Source of the DNA: Pseudomonas sp. MM223
Lineage (GTDB): Bacteria; Pseudomonadota; Gammaproteobacteria; Pseudomonadales; Pseudomonadaceae
Length of the DNA stretch: 64,000 nucleotides
Assembly: GCA_947090765.1 (NCBI GenBank)
Contig: OX352322.1
Coordinates: 1,755,501-1,819,500, forward strand
Direction of reading: 5' to 3'
A program made the position numbers and the translations under genes. Positions 17,462 through 26,543 of this stretch are shown piece by piece. The notes below the pieces were generated by a model that did no database searches, had not been told where the DNA came from, and saw only the letters and a program-made list of their open reading frames with translations. Each line of letters begins with the position of its first letter. Positions within the stretch are counted from its first letter, which is position 1.

Positions 17462-18553
17462 ATGTCCGGCAATACCTACGGCAAGCTGTTCACTGTCACC
17501 ACCGCTGGCGAAAGCCATGGCCCGGCGTTGGTCGCCATTGTCGATGGATGCCCACCGGGCCTGGAAATTTCCCTGGCCGACCTGCAGCACGACCTCGACC
17601 GGCGCAAGCCCGGCACCAGCCGGCATACCACCCAGCGCCAGGAAGCCGACGAGGTAGAAATCCTCTCCGGCGTGTTCGAAGGCCGTACCACCGGCTGCTC
17701 GATCGGCCTGCTGATCCGCAACACCGACCAGAAGTCCAAGGACTACTCGGCCATCAAGGACCTGTTCCGCCCGGCCCACGCCGACTACACCTACCACCAC
17801 AAGTACGGTATCCGCGACTACCGCGGTGGTGGCCGCAGCTCGGCCCGCGAAACCGCCATGCGCGTAGCCGCCGGTGCCATCGCCAAGAAGTACCTGGCCA
17901 GCCAGGGCATCACCGTGCGTGGCTACATGAGCCAGCTGGGCCCGATCGAAATCCCGTTCAAGACCTGGGAATCGGTGGAACAGAACGCCTTCTTCAGCCC
18001 CGACCCGGACAAAGTGCCGGAGCTGGAGGCGTACATGGACCAGTTGCGCCGTGACCAGGACTCGGTAGGCGCCAAGATCACCGTGGTGGCCGAGGGCGTG
18101 ATGCCGGGCCTGGGCGAGCCGATCTTCGACCGCCTGGATGCCGAACTGGCCCACGCGCTGATGAGCATCAACGCGGTCAAGGGCGTGGAAATCGGCGCCG
18201 GCTTCGCCAGCGTGGCCCAGCGCGGTACCGAGCACCGTGACGAGCTCACCCCGGAAGGCTTCCTCAGCAACAACGCTGGCGGCATCCTGGGTGGCATTTC
18301 CTCGGGCCAGCCGATCGTTGCCCACCTGGCGCTGAAGCCGACTTCCAGCATCACCACCCCGGGCCGCTCGATCGACATCGACGGCAACCCGGTGGATGTC
18401 ATCACCAAAGGCCGCCACGACCCGTGCGTGGGCATCCGCGCCACGCCGATCGCCGAGGCGATGATGGCCATCGCACTGATGGACCACCTGCTGCGCCACC
18501 GCGCACAGAATGCCGATGTGAAGGTGAACACCCCGGTGCTGGGCCAGCTCTGA
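17462..18553 (+). CDS. aroC: Chorismate synthase
   Basis: Seventh step of the shikimate pathway: removes phosphate from EPSP to give chorismate, with reduced FMN as cofactor. The 363-residue protein is full length. Signatures are [18 protein letters not shown] near the N-terminus, [20 protein letters not shown] in the middle and [17 protein letters not shown] near the C-terminus. The start MSGNTYGK is the family start. The frameshifted MFS gene and the ARD-like gene lie downstream on the same strand across a REP. Confidence 0.97.
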   Translation: MSGNTYGKLFTVTTAGESHGPALVAIVDGCPPGLEISLADLQHDLDRRKPGTSRHTTQRQEADEVEILSGVFEGRTTGCSIGLLIRNTDQKSKDYSAIKDLFRPAHADYTYHHKYGIRDYRGGGRSSARETAMRVAAGAIAKKYLASQGITVRGYMSQLGPIEIPFKTWESVEQNAFFSPDPDKVPELEAYMDQLRRDQDSVGAKITVVAEGVMPGLGEPIFDRLDAELAHALMSINAVKGVEIGAGFASVAQRGTEHRDELTPEGFLSNNAGGILGGISSGQPIVAHLALKPTSSITTPGRSIDIDGNPVDVITKGRHDPCVGIRATPIAEAMMAIALMDHLLRHRAQNADVKVNTPVLGQL

Positions 18554-18580
18554 CCTTGTTGCTTGCGCCGGCCCGCTTTT

Positions 18581-18677
18581 TGTAGGAGCAGCCTTGTGCT
18601 GCGAAAGGGCCGGTGCAGCCAGCACACATCTCCATGGCTACACCGGCCCTTTCGCAGCACAAGGCTGCTCCTACAGG
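18581..18677. repeat. REP pair, class B1
   Basis: TGTAGGAGCAGCCTTGTGCT and its inverted partner, about 36 bases apart, between aroC and the MFS gene. Confidence 0.9.
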
Positions 18678-18705
18678 GTGGGGTGCCGGTTCAGACGGTA
18701 ATTCC

Positions 18706-19861
18706 ATGCCCGCAATTCCCTACTGGCGCCTGTCCAGCTTCTACCTGTTCTACTTCGCCCTCCTAGGCTCGACCGCCCCTTTCCTGGCGCTGTACTTCGA
18801 CCACCTGGGCTTCTCCCCGGCGCGTATCGGCGAGCTGGTGGCCATCCCCATGCTGATGCGCTGCGTCGCCCCCAACCTGTGGGGCTGGCTGGGCGACCGC
18901 ACCGGCCAGCGCTTGCTGATCGTGCGCTTGGGTGCCTTATCTACCCTGGCCACCTTCGCCTTGATCTTCTTCGGCAAAAGCTATGCCTGGCTGGCGCTGG
19001 TGATGGCCCTGCACGCGTTCTTCTGGCATGCAGTGCTGCCGCAGTTCGAGGTCATCACCCTGGCCCACCTGCACGGGCAAACGTCGCGCTACAGCCAGGT
19101 GCGCCTGTGGGGTTCGATCGGCTTCATCCTGACAGTGGTCGGCCTGGGCCGCCTGTTCGAATGGCTGAGCCTGGACATCTACCCGGTGGCCCTGGTCACG
19201 ATCATGGCCGGCATCGTCGCCGCCAGCCTGTGGGTGCCCAACGCCCAACCGGTGGAGCAGGGCGAGCGTAGCGGTGCAGGTGGCTTTTTGCAGCAGTTGC
19301 GTGCCCCGGGGGTGATCGCGTTCTATGCCTGCGTGGCGCTGATGCAGGCTCAGCCACGGGCCGTATTACACCTTCCTTACCCTGCACCTGGAGCACCTGG
19401 GCTACAGCCGCAGTGCCATCGGCCTGCTGTGGGCGTTGGGGGTGGTGGCCGAAGTGCTGATGTTCATGGTCATGAGCCGCCTGTTCGCGCGCTTCAGTGT
19501 GCAGCGCGTATTGCTGGTCAGCTTCCTGCTGGCGGCATTGCGCTGGCTGCTGCTGGGCAACCTCGCCCAGGAGCCTGCCGTGCTGATCTTCGCCCAGCTG
19601 CTGCATGCGGCCACCTTCGGCTGCTTCCACGCCGCCAGTATCGCGTTCGTGCAGGCCAGTTTTGGCGCCCGCCAACAGGGCCAGGGCCAGGCGCTGTACG
19701 CGGCGCTGTCGGGCACCGGCGGTGCGCTGGGGGCATTGTATTCGGGCTACAGCTGGAAACTGCTGGGGCCTACCTTCACCTTTGGTATGGCCAGTGCCGC
19801 AGCGTTGGCTGCAGCCGTTATCATTGCCCTTTGTTCGCAACCGACCAGGACCCGCCCCTGA
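18706..19861 (+). pseudogene. MFS transporter (HcaT-like, MFS_1-like family) with a +1 frameshift
   Basis: Encodes a 12-helix major-facilitator protein of about 384 residues, but the frame breaks near 19350. The first part runs MPAIPYWRLSSFYLFYFALL to CVALMQA; homology resumes in another frame as SHGPYYTFLTLHLEHLGYSR and continues to a TGA at 19859-19861. The total length, 1156 bases, is a multiple of three plus one, which fits a single inserted base in GCTCAGCC at about 19349-19354. No slippery heptamer is present. The cause is either true inactivation or a sequencing error. The stop overlaps the next start as ATGA, so loss of translation here could lower expression of the ARD-like gene. Confidence 0.85.
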
Positions 19862-20397
19862 TGAGCATTCTTAGCGTTTTCCACCCCGCCAGCCCGGAAC
19901 TGCCGAACAAGGTGCTGACCCACCACGACGATATCGCCGCCACCCTGGCCGAGCAGGGCGTGCGTTTTGCCCACCACGAGCATGGCCTACGGGTGCGGCC
20001 TGGCACGGCCGAAGGCGAGGTACTGGACGCCTGCCGTGCGCATATTGACCAGTTGATGACGGCACACGGCAGCAAGGCGTTCGTGTTGTTGAGCCGTGAC
20101 GGTGAAGCCCCGGTGCAGGCCGATGTGCGTGATGAGCATGTGCATGACGCCGAAGAGGTGTTTGCCGTGGTCAGTGGGCGGGCTCAGGTGGGCCTGCGGT
20201 TGGGCGACTGGGTGTATTCGGTGCTATGCGAGAAGGGTGACCAACTGGTGGTGCCGGCGGGGACACGGCGCTGGGTAGAGCTGGGTGCTACGCCGTTTTG
20301 CCTGGCGTTGCGCCTGTATGGCAGCGAGCAGGGCGTGCAGGCGCGGTTTACCGGGGATGTGACTGCGCGGGCGTTTCTTGGGATCGACGAGTTCTGA
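19861..20397 (+). CDS. Acireductone dioxygenase-like cupin lacking one metal ligand
   Basis: A 178-residue protein resembling acireductone dioxygenase (MtnD) of the methionine salvage pathway. The N-terminus FHPASPELPNKVLTHHDDIAATLAEQG and the core VYSVLCEKGDQLVVPAGT are family-like. Of the four metal ligands, the HxH and Glu of EHVHDAEEV are kept, but the His of PAGTRHW is Arg here (PAGTRRWVELG). The region between is also divergent. It may have altered chemistry or be inactive. The start overlaps the MFS stop. No other methionine salvage gene is nearby. Confidence 0.8.
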   Translation: MSILSVFHPASPELPNKVLTHHDDIAATLAEQGVRFAHHEHGLRVRPGTAEGEVLDACRAHIDQLMTAHGSKAFVLLSRDGEAPVQADVRDEHVHDAEEVFAVVSGRAQVGLRLGDWVYSVLCEKGDQLVVPAGTRRWVELGATPFCLALRLYGSEQGVQARFTGDVTARAFLGIDEF

Positions 20398-20407
20398 TGG
20401 CCTTGCC

Positions 20408-20502
20408 GGCCTCTTCGCAGCGCAAGGCTGCTCCTACATTGGATCGCGTCCGGTCGGCGATCGCGTTCCCTTGTAGGAGCAGCCTTGTGCTGCGAAGAGG
20501 CC
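20408..20502. repeat. REP pair, class B1
   Basis: GGCCTCTTCGCAGCGCAAGG and the inverted copy, between the convergent ARD-like and DUF3509 genes. One arm has GCAGCG where the other has GCAGCA. Confidence 0.9.
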
Positions 20503-20521
20503 AGATCAGGCAACAAAAAAC

Positions 20522-20794
20522 TCAGCGATAGGTCGGCAAGGCAAACCGCTGCTGGCTTTGCAGCATGGTAATCACTGGCAGTTCACTGGCCTGTTCAGCC
20601 AGGTCACGGCGGATGGCGCTGATCGCCCAGGACAGCTGCTCGGCGTTGTGCAGTTGCGCATAGGTCAGCACCCGGCGGGTAACCTTGTTGTCAGCGGCGC
20701 GCAGGGTCAACAGCACGCCGCCATCGGGGCGCGCCTGGGTGCTCACCTGATAGGCCGAAAATACCGAGACGAACTTTTGCTGAATGAGGTCCAT
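20522..20794 (-). CDS. DUF3509 family protein
   Basis: A 90-residue protein of unknown function, matching in character the Pseudomonas-specific DUF3509 family (MDLIQQKFVSVFSAYQV start, hydrophilic, no signal peptide). CAGGAG upstream fixes the start; the open frame continues 53 codons upstream without protein-like sequence. It is divergent from the ankyrin gene. Confidence 0.75.
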   Translation of the reverse strand: MDLIQQKFVSVFSAYQVSTQARPDGGVLLTLRAADNKVTRRVLTYAQLHNAEQLSWAISAIRRDLAEQASELPVITMLQSQQRFALPTYR

Positions 20795-20933
20795 ATCAAC
20801 TCCTGGCTGTTGTGTGGCAGACATGAGTTGATGGTTGCAGCGACCGTGCCAGAACGTGATTTTAAGAAAACCCCAGTAAATACAGGCTGTTAAGGGGTGT
20901 TTTTGCAGGCGCTGTCGTGCAGGTTGCATGGTC

Positions 20934-20960
20934 GTGCATTTTGCACAGTGCATTTTGCAC
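20934..20960. promoter_or_regulatory. Two tandem GTGCATTTTGCAC dyads
   Basis: The 13-bp dyad GTGCA-TTT-TGCAC occurs twice, at 20934-20946 and 20948-20960, one base apart, in the 266-base gap between the divergent DUF3509 and ankyrin genes. Tandem dyads of this kind suggest cooperative binding of a dimeric repressor or activator. No candidate protein is known to me. Confidence 0.5.
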
Positions 20961-21060
20961 GGGTCCGGCTTTGCCTATCGGCCCAATAGAATCTGAACCT
21001 TTGACCGCAAGGGCTTGCCTGACAAAAACTTGGGCAATCATTTATGCCAGGAGGTTCCCG

Positions 21061-21585
21061 ATGTCCAGCCAAACCGCGCCCGCCACCATGACCGACGACG
21101 AAACCGCCGCTTTCGCCGAGCAGGTGTTCGAACGTGCCCGCCAGGGTGATGCCGAAATGCTTGGGCGCTTGCTCGCCAGTGGCCTGCCGGCCAACCTGCG
21201 CAACCACAAGGGCGACACCCTGCTGATGCTGGCCAGCTACCACGGCCACCACGATGCGGTGCGGGTACTGCTGGCGCAGGGCGCCGACCCGCTGATTGCC
21301 AACGACAATGGCCAACTGCCCATTGCCGGTGCCGCGTTCAAGGGGGACCTGGCGATGATCCGCCTGCTGCTGGAGCACGGCGTGCCAGTGGACGCCGCTG
21401 CGCAGGACGGGCGTACCGCGTTGATGCTGGCGGCCATGTTCAACCGCAGCGAAATCCTTGATTACCTGTTGGCCGAGGGGGCCGACCCGGCACACCAGGA
21501 TGCCCGTGGTACCACCGCGCTGATGGCGGCACAAACCATGGGGGCGGTGGACGCCGTCGCACGCCTGCAGGCGCTGGCCGGCTAA
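21061..21585 (+). CDS. Ankyrin repeat protein
   Basis: A 174-residue protein with four or five ankyrin repeats from about residue 35 (GDTLLMLASYHGHHDAVRVLL, NGQLPIAGAAFKGDLAMIRLLL, GRTALMLAAMFNRSEILDYLL, GTTALMAAQTMGAVDAV). It lacks a signal peptide, so it is cytoplasmic. It probably mediates protein contacts. In other Pseudomonas a small ankyrin protein supports catalase KatB, but no catalase gene lies here. CAGGAGG sets the start. Confidence 0.92.
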   Translation: MSSQTAPATMTDDETAAFAEQVFERARQGDAEMLGRLLASGLPANLRNHKGDTLLMLASYHGHHDAVRVLLAQGADPLIANDNGQLPIAGAAFKGDLAMIRLLLEHGVPVDAAAQDGRTALMLAAMFNRSEILDYLLAEGADPAHQDARGTTALMAAQTMGAVDAVARLQALAG

Positions 21586-21645
21586 CCGCCAGAGGGCATT
21601 TGCGGCTATCCTTGGCGACTTTTCACCCGTCGCAGGCCCCCTTTC

Positions 21646-22176
21646 ATGAAAACTCAGTTGCTCGAATTCATCAGCCTCATTGGCGCCGGCTGCATGCGTG
21701 AGGCCGATATCGAGCGTGTCGCCGACGAGGCCGCCCAGGCCTACGCCGACCCGGCCGCGTTCCTGGCCGCCAACCCCGACATCAACTATGACGACAGCTT
21801 CCCCATCCCGCTGGGCGAATGGGTGGTGCTGGGCAGCCTGCCGGACACTGTGGTGTTCCAGGCCGACAGTTACCAGGACCTGTTCCAGCAGATCAGCGAC
21901 TCGTTCGACAGCAGCGTGCCGTTCACCCTCAAGCCCAAGCAACTGGCCCGCACCGAGCCCCTGACGGCGCTCAACCGCATTCAGGTGCAGATGGGCGCGT
22001 TGAACAAAGAGGCCGGTGGTTATGTGCTGCTGAACTTCAGCCAGTTGCTGGATGACGAGTTGCAGGTGGTGATGGTGGGCCAGAACGACCTGGCGCGGGT
22101 GCTGGAGCTGGGTGCCGAGGTGGGCATCAAGGTCGAGCCGGCCCTGGAAGCCCTGAAAGTCGCCGTCCACATCTAA
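21646..22176 (+). CDS. Hypothetical protein
   Basis: A 176-residue acidic, soluble protein that I do not recognise. It has no signal peptide or membrane helix. Notable segments are YADPAAFLAANPDINYDDSFPIPLGEWVVLGSLPDTVVFQAD and the C-terminal ALEALKVAVHI. It lies 60 bases after the ankyrin gene on the same strand and may be cotranscribed. Confidence 0.75.
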   Translation: MKTQLLEFISLIGAGCMREADIERVADEAAQAYADPAAFLAANPDINYDDSFPIPLGEWVVLGSLPDTVVFQADSYQDLFQQISDSFDSSVPFTLKPKQLARTEPLTALNRIQVQMGALNKEAGGYVLLNFSQLLDDELQVVMVGQNDLARVLELGAEVGIKVEPALEALKVAVHI

Positions 22177-22184
22177 AGGCTGAT

Positions 22185-22278
22185 GGCCCTATCGCCGGCA
22201 AGCCAGCTCCCACAGGTACAGCACAGGTTTCGAACCCTGTGGTGGTCCTGTGGGAGCGGCTTGCCGGCGATAGGGCCT
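22185..22278. repeat. REP pair, class A
   Basis: GGCCCTATCGCCGGCAAGCC and the inverted copy, between the convergent hypothetical gene and the ZIP transporter gene. One arm reads GGGAGCGGCTTGCC, having lost a base pair of the usual GGGAGCTGGCTTGCC. Confidence 0.9.
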
Positions 22279-22297
22279 GCACAGCCAACCCAAAACT

Positions 22298-23236
22298 TCA
22301 GCCCAGCGCCGTATCCAGAAACATCATCACCGCAAACCCACCCATCAACCCCAGGGTCGCCGCTGTCTGGTGCCCGTTGCGGTGGGTTTCGGGGATCACC
22401 TCGTGGCTGACCACAAAGATCATCGCCCCCGCCGCCAGCCCCATGCTGATCGGGTAGGCGAGGGCAAAGCCGGTCGAAATCCCCAGCCCGATCACCGCAC
22501 CCAGCGGCTCCATCAGCCCCGACCCGACCGCCACCAGCGCAGCCTTCAAGCTCGACAGGCCGGTGGCGCGCAAGGCCAGCGCCACGGCCAGCCCCTCGGG
22601 GATGTCCTGAATGGCGATGGCGCTGGTCAGCGGCAGGCCAATGTTCATGTCGCCATTGGCGAAGCTCACGCCAATCGCCATGCCTTCGGGCAGGTTGTGC
22701 AGGGTGATCGCCAGCACGAACAGCCACACCCGGCTGATACGCTCGGCCTCGGGGCCGCACGGGCCGGTGCTTTCGTGCTCATGCGGGGTAAAACGGTCCA
22801 GGCCCAGCATCAGCAGCACGCCCAGGCCCATGCCCAGCACCACGGTAAAGGCCGCAGCGGGGCCGTTGCCGGTAATCTCGCGGGCGGCGTCCAGGCCCGG
22901 CAGAATCAGCGAAAACGAACTGGCGGCCAGCATCATGCCGGCGGCAAAGCCCAGCATCACGTCCTGGGTGCGGGCGCTGACATCGCGCAGCACTACTGCC
23001 AGCACCGCACCCAGCGCAGTAGCGCCAAAACCGGACAACCCGCCCAGCACGGCCAGGTGCAGGTTGTCGGCGTGGTCGCCGTTTACCGCGTTCCACAGGC
23101 TAGCGCCCAGCAGCGCGATCACCGCCAGCAGGCTCAGCCCCAGGCCGGCACTGAGCCAAGGGGTGTTGGCGACCTGCTGGCGCCAGGCGTGCAGCAGTGA
23201 GGGTGGGGCGGCGCTTTGGCTGTGGGCGGGTGGCAT
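22298..23236 (-). CDS. ZIP family divalent metal transporter
   Basis: A 312-residue inner-membrane protein with about eight helices. The metal-site helices are clear: HNLPEGMAIGVSFANGD and AIQDIPEGLAVAL, with a third histidine-rich segment SHEVIPETHRNGHQ. It matches ZupT/GufA-type ZIP importers of zinc, iron or manganese; the direction and metal are not certain. A cytoplasmic loop HEHESTGPCGPE could also bind metal. No Zur or Fur site is evident upstream. Confidence 0.9.
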   Translation of the reverse strand: MPPAHSQSAAPPSLLHAWRQQVANTPWLSAGLGLSLLAVIALLGASLWNAVNGDHADNLHLAVLGGLSGFGATALGAVLAVVLRDVSARTQDVMLGFAAGMMLAASSFSLILPGLDAAREITGNGPAAAFTVVLGMGLGVLLMLGLDRFTPHEHESTGPCGPEAERISRVWLFVLAITLHNLPEGMAIGVSFANGDMNIGLPLTSAIAIQDIPEGLAVALALRATGLSSLKAALVAVGSGLMEPLGAVIGLGISTGFALAYPISMGLAAGAMIFVVSHEVIPETHRNGHQTAATLGLMGGFAVMMFLDTALG

Positions 23237-23362
23237 GCGAACCTCGAATCAATGAATACAGGCAGTCTACTCAGGGACCTTCGCCAATCGCCAAGGATTC
23301 CCTTCTATTGGCGCGATAGCTGACTATGCTGTGCAGCAAAGCCTCTGGACAGGAGTTTAGGC

Positions 23363-23554
23363 ATGGGGTCTACATTCAACAGCCTGGTCGGGCTGATCAT
23401 TCTGGCGCTGGACATCTGGGCCATCCTCAATGTGATCAAGAGTGGCAGCGAGGTGGGCGTCAAGGTGTTGTGGATACTGCTGATCGCCTTGCTGCCGGTG
23501 GTGGGGCTGGTGATCTGGGCGATTGCCGGGCCGCGGGGGAATGTGCGCATCTGA
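23363..23554 (+). CDS. PLDc_N domain small membrane protein
   Basis: A 63-residue protein with two membrane helices (about 9-27 and 35-56) and the end GLVIWAIAGPRG, typical of the phospholipase-D-nuclease N-terminal membrane domain found alone in many small proteins. It has no catalytic HKD motif. Function unknown. CAGGAG precedes the ATG. Confidence 0.85.
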   Translation: MGSTFNSLVGLIILALDIWAILNVIKSGSEVGVKVLWILLIALLPVVGLVIWAIAGPRGNVRI

Positions 23555-23571
23555 ATCTTTCGCGACCCCAC

Positions 23572-23684
23572 TGTAGGAGCGGCCTTGTGTCGCGATGGGC
23601 TGCGCAGCAGCCCCAAAAATGGGTGCCATGGCTGAGATTCTGGGGCCGCTGGGCGCCCCGTCGCGACACAAGGCCGCTCCTACA
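23572..23684. repeat. REP pair, class B3 (TCGCGACACAAGGCCGCTCCTACA)
   Basis: TGTAGGAGCGGCCTTGTGTC and the inverted copy, about 65 bases apart, enclosing GGGCTGCGCAGCAGCCCC. It lies after the PLDc_N gene. Confidence 0.88.
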
Positions 23685-23828
23685 GAGAATCGTGGTACTG
23701 ACATAGTCAGCAATGGGCCCGTGACAAAATTTTCACATTGGTTTAAACAGAATCCGCTCCCGCACAATGCTGCGTTGGTCTAGCGCCACCGCCTCTCCGC
23801 AAACCGCAATCCTAGGACCTTCCCATTC

Positions 23829-25886
23829 ATGGCTAACACGGACGCCTTGAAGCAACAGGGCGCGCGAACGTCGTTTTCGCCGACCCTGAAATCCCACCTG
23901 GCCTACACGCTGCTCAGCGGCCTGGTGATCATGCTGATGCTCAGCCTGGTGCGCCTGGCGCTGCTGGTCTACAACAGCGACATGATCGGCGATACCCCGT
24001 ATTCGACCGTTGCCGAAGGCTTCCTCAACGGCTTGCGCTTCGATTTGCGGGTGGTGGTGTACCTCAGCATTCCGCTGCTGCTGGCTATCCTCAGCCCCTG
24101 GGCCATGGCCCGGCGTGGCGTGTTCCGCTTCTGGCTGACCCTCACCTCGAGCGTGGTGATGTTCCTTGGCCTGATGGAAATGGACTTCTACCGTGAGTTC
24201 CACCAGCGCCTCAACGGCCTGGTGTTCCAGTACATCAAGGAAGACCCGAAAACCGTCATGAGCATGCTCTGGTACGGTTTCCCGGTAGTGCGCTACCTGC
24301 TGGCCTGGGCCCTTGGCACCTGGCTGCTGAGCCTGCTGTTCAAAGGTATCGACCGCGCTACCCGTGGCAATGGCCAGCACCGCGTTGCCCCTTGGTACAA
24401 CCGCCTGGCAGTGTTCATGGTGATTTTGCTGGTGGCCGTGGTCGCTGCCCGTGGCACCCTGCGCCAAGGCCCGCCAATGCGCTGGGGTGATGCGTTCACC
24501 ACCGACTCCAACTTCGTCAACCAGCTGGGCCTGAACGGCACCCTGACCCTGATCGACGCCGCCAAGAGCCGCTTCGGTGAAGACCGCGCCAACATCTGGA
24601 AGCCGGTGCTGGAGCAGACTGTGGCCACGCAAAGCGTGCGCGAACAGCTGCTGACCGCCAACGACACCCTGGTCGATGCCGACGAGGCTGCCATCCGCCG
24701 CGACTTCGTACCGCCGGCCGAGCGCACCCTGCCGATCAAGAACGTGGTGGTGATCCTGATGGAAAGCTTCGCCGGCCACTCGGTGGGCGCGCTGGGCAGC
24801 CCCAACAACATCACCCCGTACTTCGACAAGCTGGCCAAAGAAGGCCTGCTGTTCGACCGCTTCTTCTCCAACGGTACCCATACCCACCAAGGTATGTTCG
24901 CCACCATGGCCTGCTTCCCCAACCTGCCAGGCTTCGAATACCTGATGCAGACCCCGGAAGGCGGCCACAAGCTGTCTGGGCTGCCGGCACTGCTCAGCGC
25001 GCGTCATTACGACGATGTGTACGTCTACAACGGTGATTTTGCCTGGGACAACCAGTCCGGGTTCTTCGGCAACCAGGGCATGACCACCTTCATCGGCCGT
25101 AACGACTTCGTCAACCCGGTGTTCTCCGACCCGACCTGGGGCGTGTCCGACCAGGACATGTTCGACCGTGGTAACGAGGAACTGGCCAAGCACGATGGCA
25201 AAAAGCCGATCTACGCGCTGCTGCAGACCCTGTCCAACCACACCCCGTACGCGTTGCCCAAAGACCTGCCGGTCGAGAAGGTCACCGGTCAAGGCCGCCT
25301 GGACGAGCACCTCACTGCCATGCGCTATTCGGACTGGGCGCTGGGCCAGTTCTTCGAGAAGGCGCGTAAAGAGCCTTACTTCAAGGAAACCCTGTTCGTC
25401 ATCGTTGGCGACCATGGCTTTGGCAACCACCAGCAAGTCACCGAGCTGGACCTGGGGCGCTTCAACGTGCCGCTGCTGCTGATTGCCCCGGGCATTCAGG
25501 AGAAGTTTGGTGCGGTGAACCACACCGTGGGTACCCAGGTCGACATCGTGCCGACCATCATGGGCCGCCTGGGTGGCGAGACGCGTCACCAGTGCTGGGG
25601 CCGCGACCTGCTGAACCTGCCTGAGGGCGACCAGGGCGTGGGCATGATCAAGCCGTCGGGCAGCGAGCAGATCGTTGGCCTGGTGCAGGGCGACCGTATC
25701 TTGATCGAGTCCAAGGACATGAGCCCGCGCATGTACCGCTACCAACTGGGCAGCGAGTTCAAGGCCGAGCTGATCGAAAGCCCGGACCAGCCGGAAATGC
25801 TGAAAAAGCTGGAAGCGTATATCCAGACGGCGACCAAGAGCCTGCTGGATAACACCGCCGGTGTAGTGCACGGCACACCGAAGTAA
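23829..25886 (+). CDS. LtaS-type membrane sulfatase/phosphoglycerol transferase
   Basis: A 685-residue inner-membrane protein. Five N-terminal helices (about 20-210) are followed by a periplasmic alkaline-phosphatase-like domain. Visible motifs are LMESFAGHSVGALGS at about 308-322 (metal site), NGTHTHQGMFATMACFPNLPGF with the likely nucleophile threonine near 350, and IVGDHGFGNH with metal ligands near the end. Family members move phosphoglycerol or phosphoethanolamine from lipids to surface glycans. In Gram-negatives the acceptor may be periplasmic glucan or lipid A; I cannot tell. It stands alone between REP elements. Confidence 0.9.
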   Translation: MANTDALKQQGARTSFSPTLKSHLAYTLLSGLVIMLMLSLVRLALLVYNSDMIGDTPYSTVAEGFLNGLRFDLRVVVYLSIPLLLAILSPWAMARRGVFRFWLTLTSSVVMFLGLMEMDFYREFHQRLNGLVFQYIKEDPKTVMSMLWYGFPVVRYLLAWALGTWLLSLLFKGIDRATRGNGQHRVAPWYNRLAVFMVILLVAVVAARGTLRQGPPMRWGDAFTTDSNFVNQLGLNGTLTLIDAAKSRFGEDRANIWKPVLEQTVATQSVREQLLTANDTLVDADEAAIRRDFVPPAERTLPIKNVVVILMESFAGHSVGALGSPNNITPYFDKLAKEGLLFDRFFSNGTHTHQGMFATMACFPNLPGFEYLMQTPEGGHKLSGLPALLSARHYDDVYVYNGDFAWDNQSGFFGNQGMTTFIGRNDFVNPVFSDPTWGVSDQDMFDRGNEELAKHDGKKPIYALLQTLSNHTPYALPKDLPVEKVTGQGRLDEHLTAMRYSDWALGQFFEKARKEPYFKETLFVIVGDHGFGNHQQVTELDLGRFNVPLLLIAPGIQEKFGAVNHTVGTQVDIVPTIMGRLGGETRHQCWGRDLLNLPEGDQGVGMIKPSGSEQIVGLVQGDRILIESKDMSPRMYRYQLGSEFKAELIESPDQPEMLKKLEAYIQTATKSLLDNTAGVVHGTPK

Positions 25887-25915
25887 ACACCGTATTGCCG
25901 GGCGTACCTGGGCCG

Positions 25916-26032
25916 TGTAGGAGCGGCCCTGTGCCGCGAAAGGGCTGCGTAGCAGCCCCCGGGCCTCAGCTTATGCGCAACTATCACTGGGGCCGCTTTG
26001 CGGCCCTTTCGCGGCACAAGGCCGCTCCTACA
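25916..26032. repeat. REP pair, class B2
   Basis: TGTAGGAGCGGCCCTGTGCC and the inverted copy, enclosing GGGCTGCGTAGCAGCCC and GGCCGCTTTGCGGCC hairpins, downstream of the LtaS-like gene. Confidence 0.9.
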
Positions 26033-26125
26033 AACTGCTATCACCTGACTGAACATTCTCCCACCCCGAAGGTCAGTTGATCAGGCATCACACCTTGGTG
26101 TCTCTGGATTGGGAGGACTCGTTCA

Positions 26126-26362
26126 ATGAAAGAGTGGGAAGTCATCTTTGCCGATCAAAAAGGCGAACCGTCCACCATGACGCTGCGGGCTGAGCACTGT
26201 CCCAGCGAAGAGGACGCCGCTCGGGCCATCCGTTCGCACCTGTTCCCGGTGATGGACGAACTGGACCTCAACGACTTCCAGGACCGCACCATCTCCCCGA
26301 CCGCCCGCTGGCTCAAGGAGCACAGTGGGGTGACCATCACCAGTATTCACGAAGCGCCCTGA
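26126..26362 (+). CDS. Hypothetical protein, 78 residues
   Basis: A small acidic soluble protein starting MKEWEVIFADQKGEP; I do not recognise its family. GGGAGGA is about ten bases upstream of the ATG. It could form a small operon with the RraB-like gene 181 bases downstream. Confidence 0.72.
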   Translation: MKEWEVIFADQKGEPSTMTLRAEHCPSEEDAARAIRSHLFPVMDELDLNDFQDRTISPTARWLKEHSGVTITSIHEAP

Positions 26363-26543
26363 CCCACACGTTTGCGTGGCGCCTTTTCTGGCGCTACGAT
26401 GAGGGAAGGTGCCTGCCTATTCTGCGGGTTGGCACCGCTTCAATTCGCGTCTTGCATCAGACTCGAACTGTTCGGCCACTGATTGCCGGCAGGTGCGTAG
26501 TGCACGGAAAGTCTATCCATTGCTTTATTCAGGAGGACGTTTC

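Noticed and set aside
19340..19360. Programmed ribosomal frameshift in the MFS gene
   Set aside because: No slippery heptamer, no following stem-loop, and transporters of this family are not known to use recoding.
18613..20397. One continuous 594-codon frame spanning the MFS and ARD-like genes, suggesting a fusion protein
   Set aside because: The middle third is out of frame for the transporter and has no homology; the two genes are separate with an ATGA overlap.
23733..25871. A 712-codon minus-strand frame over the LtaS-like gene
   Set aside because: Mirror frame of a strongly conserved membrane sulfatase; composition (Val/Gln/His-rich) is not protein-like.
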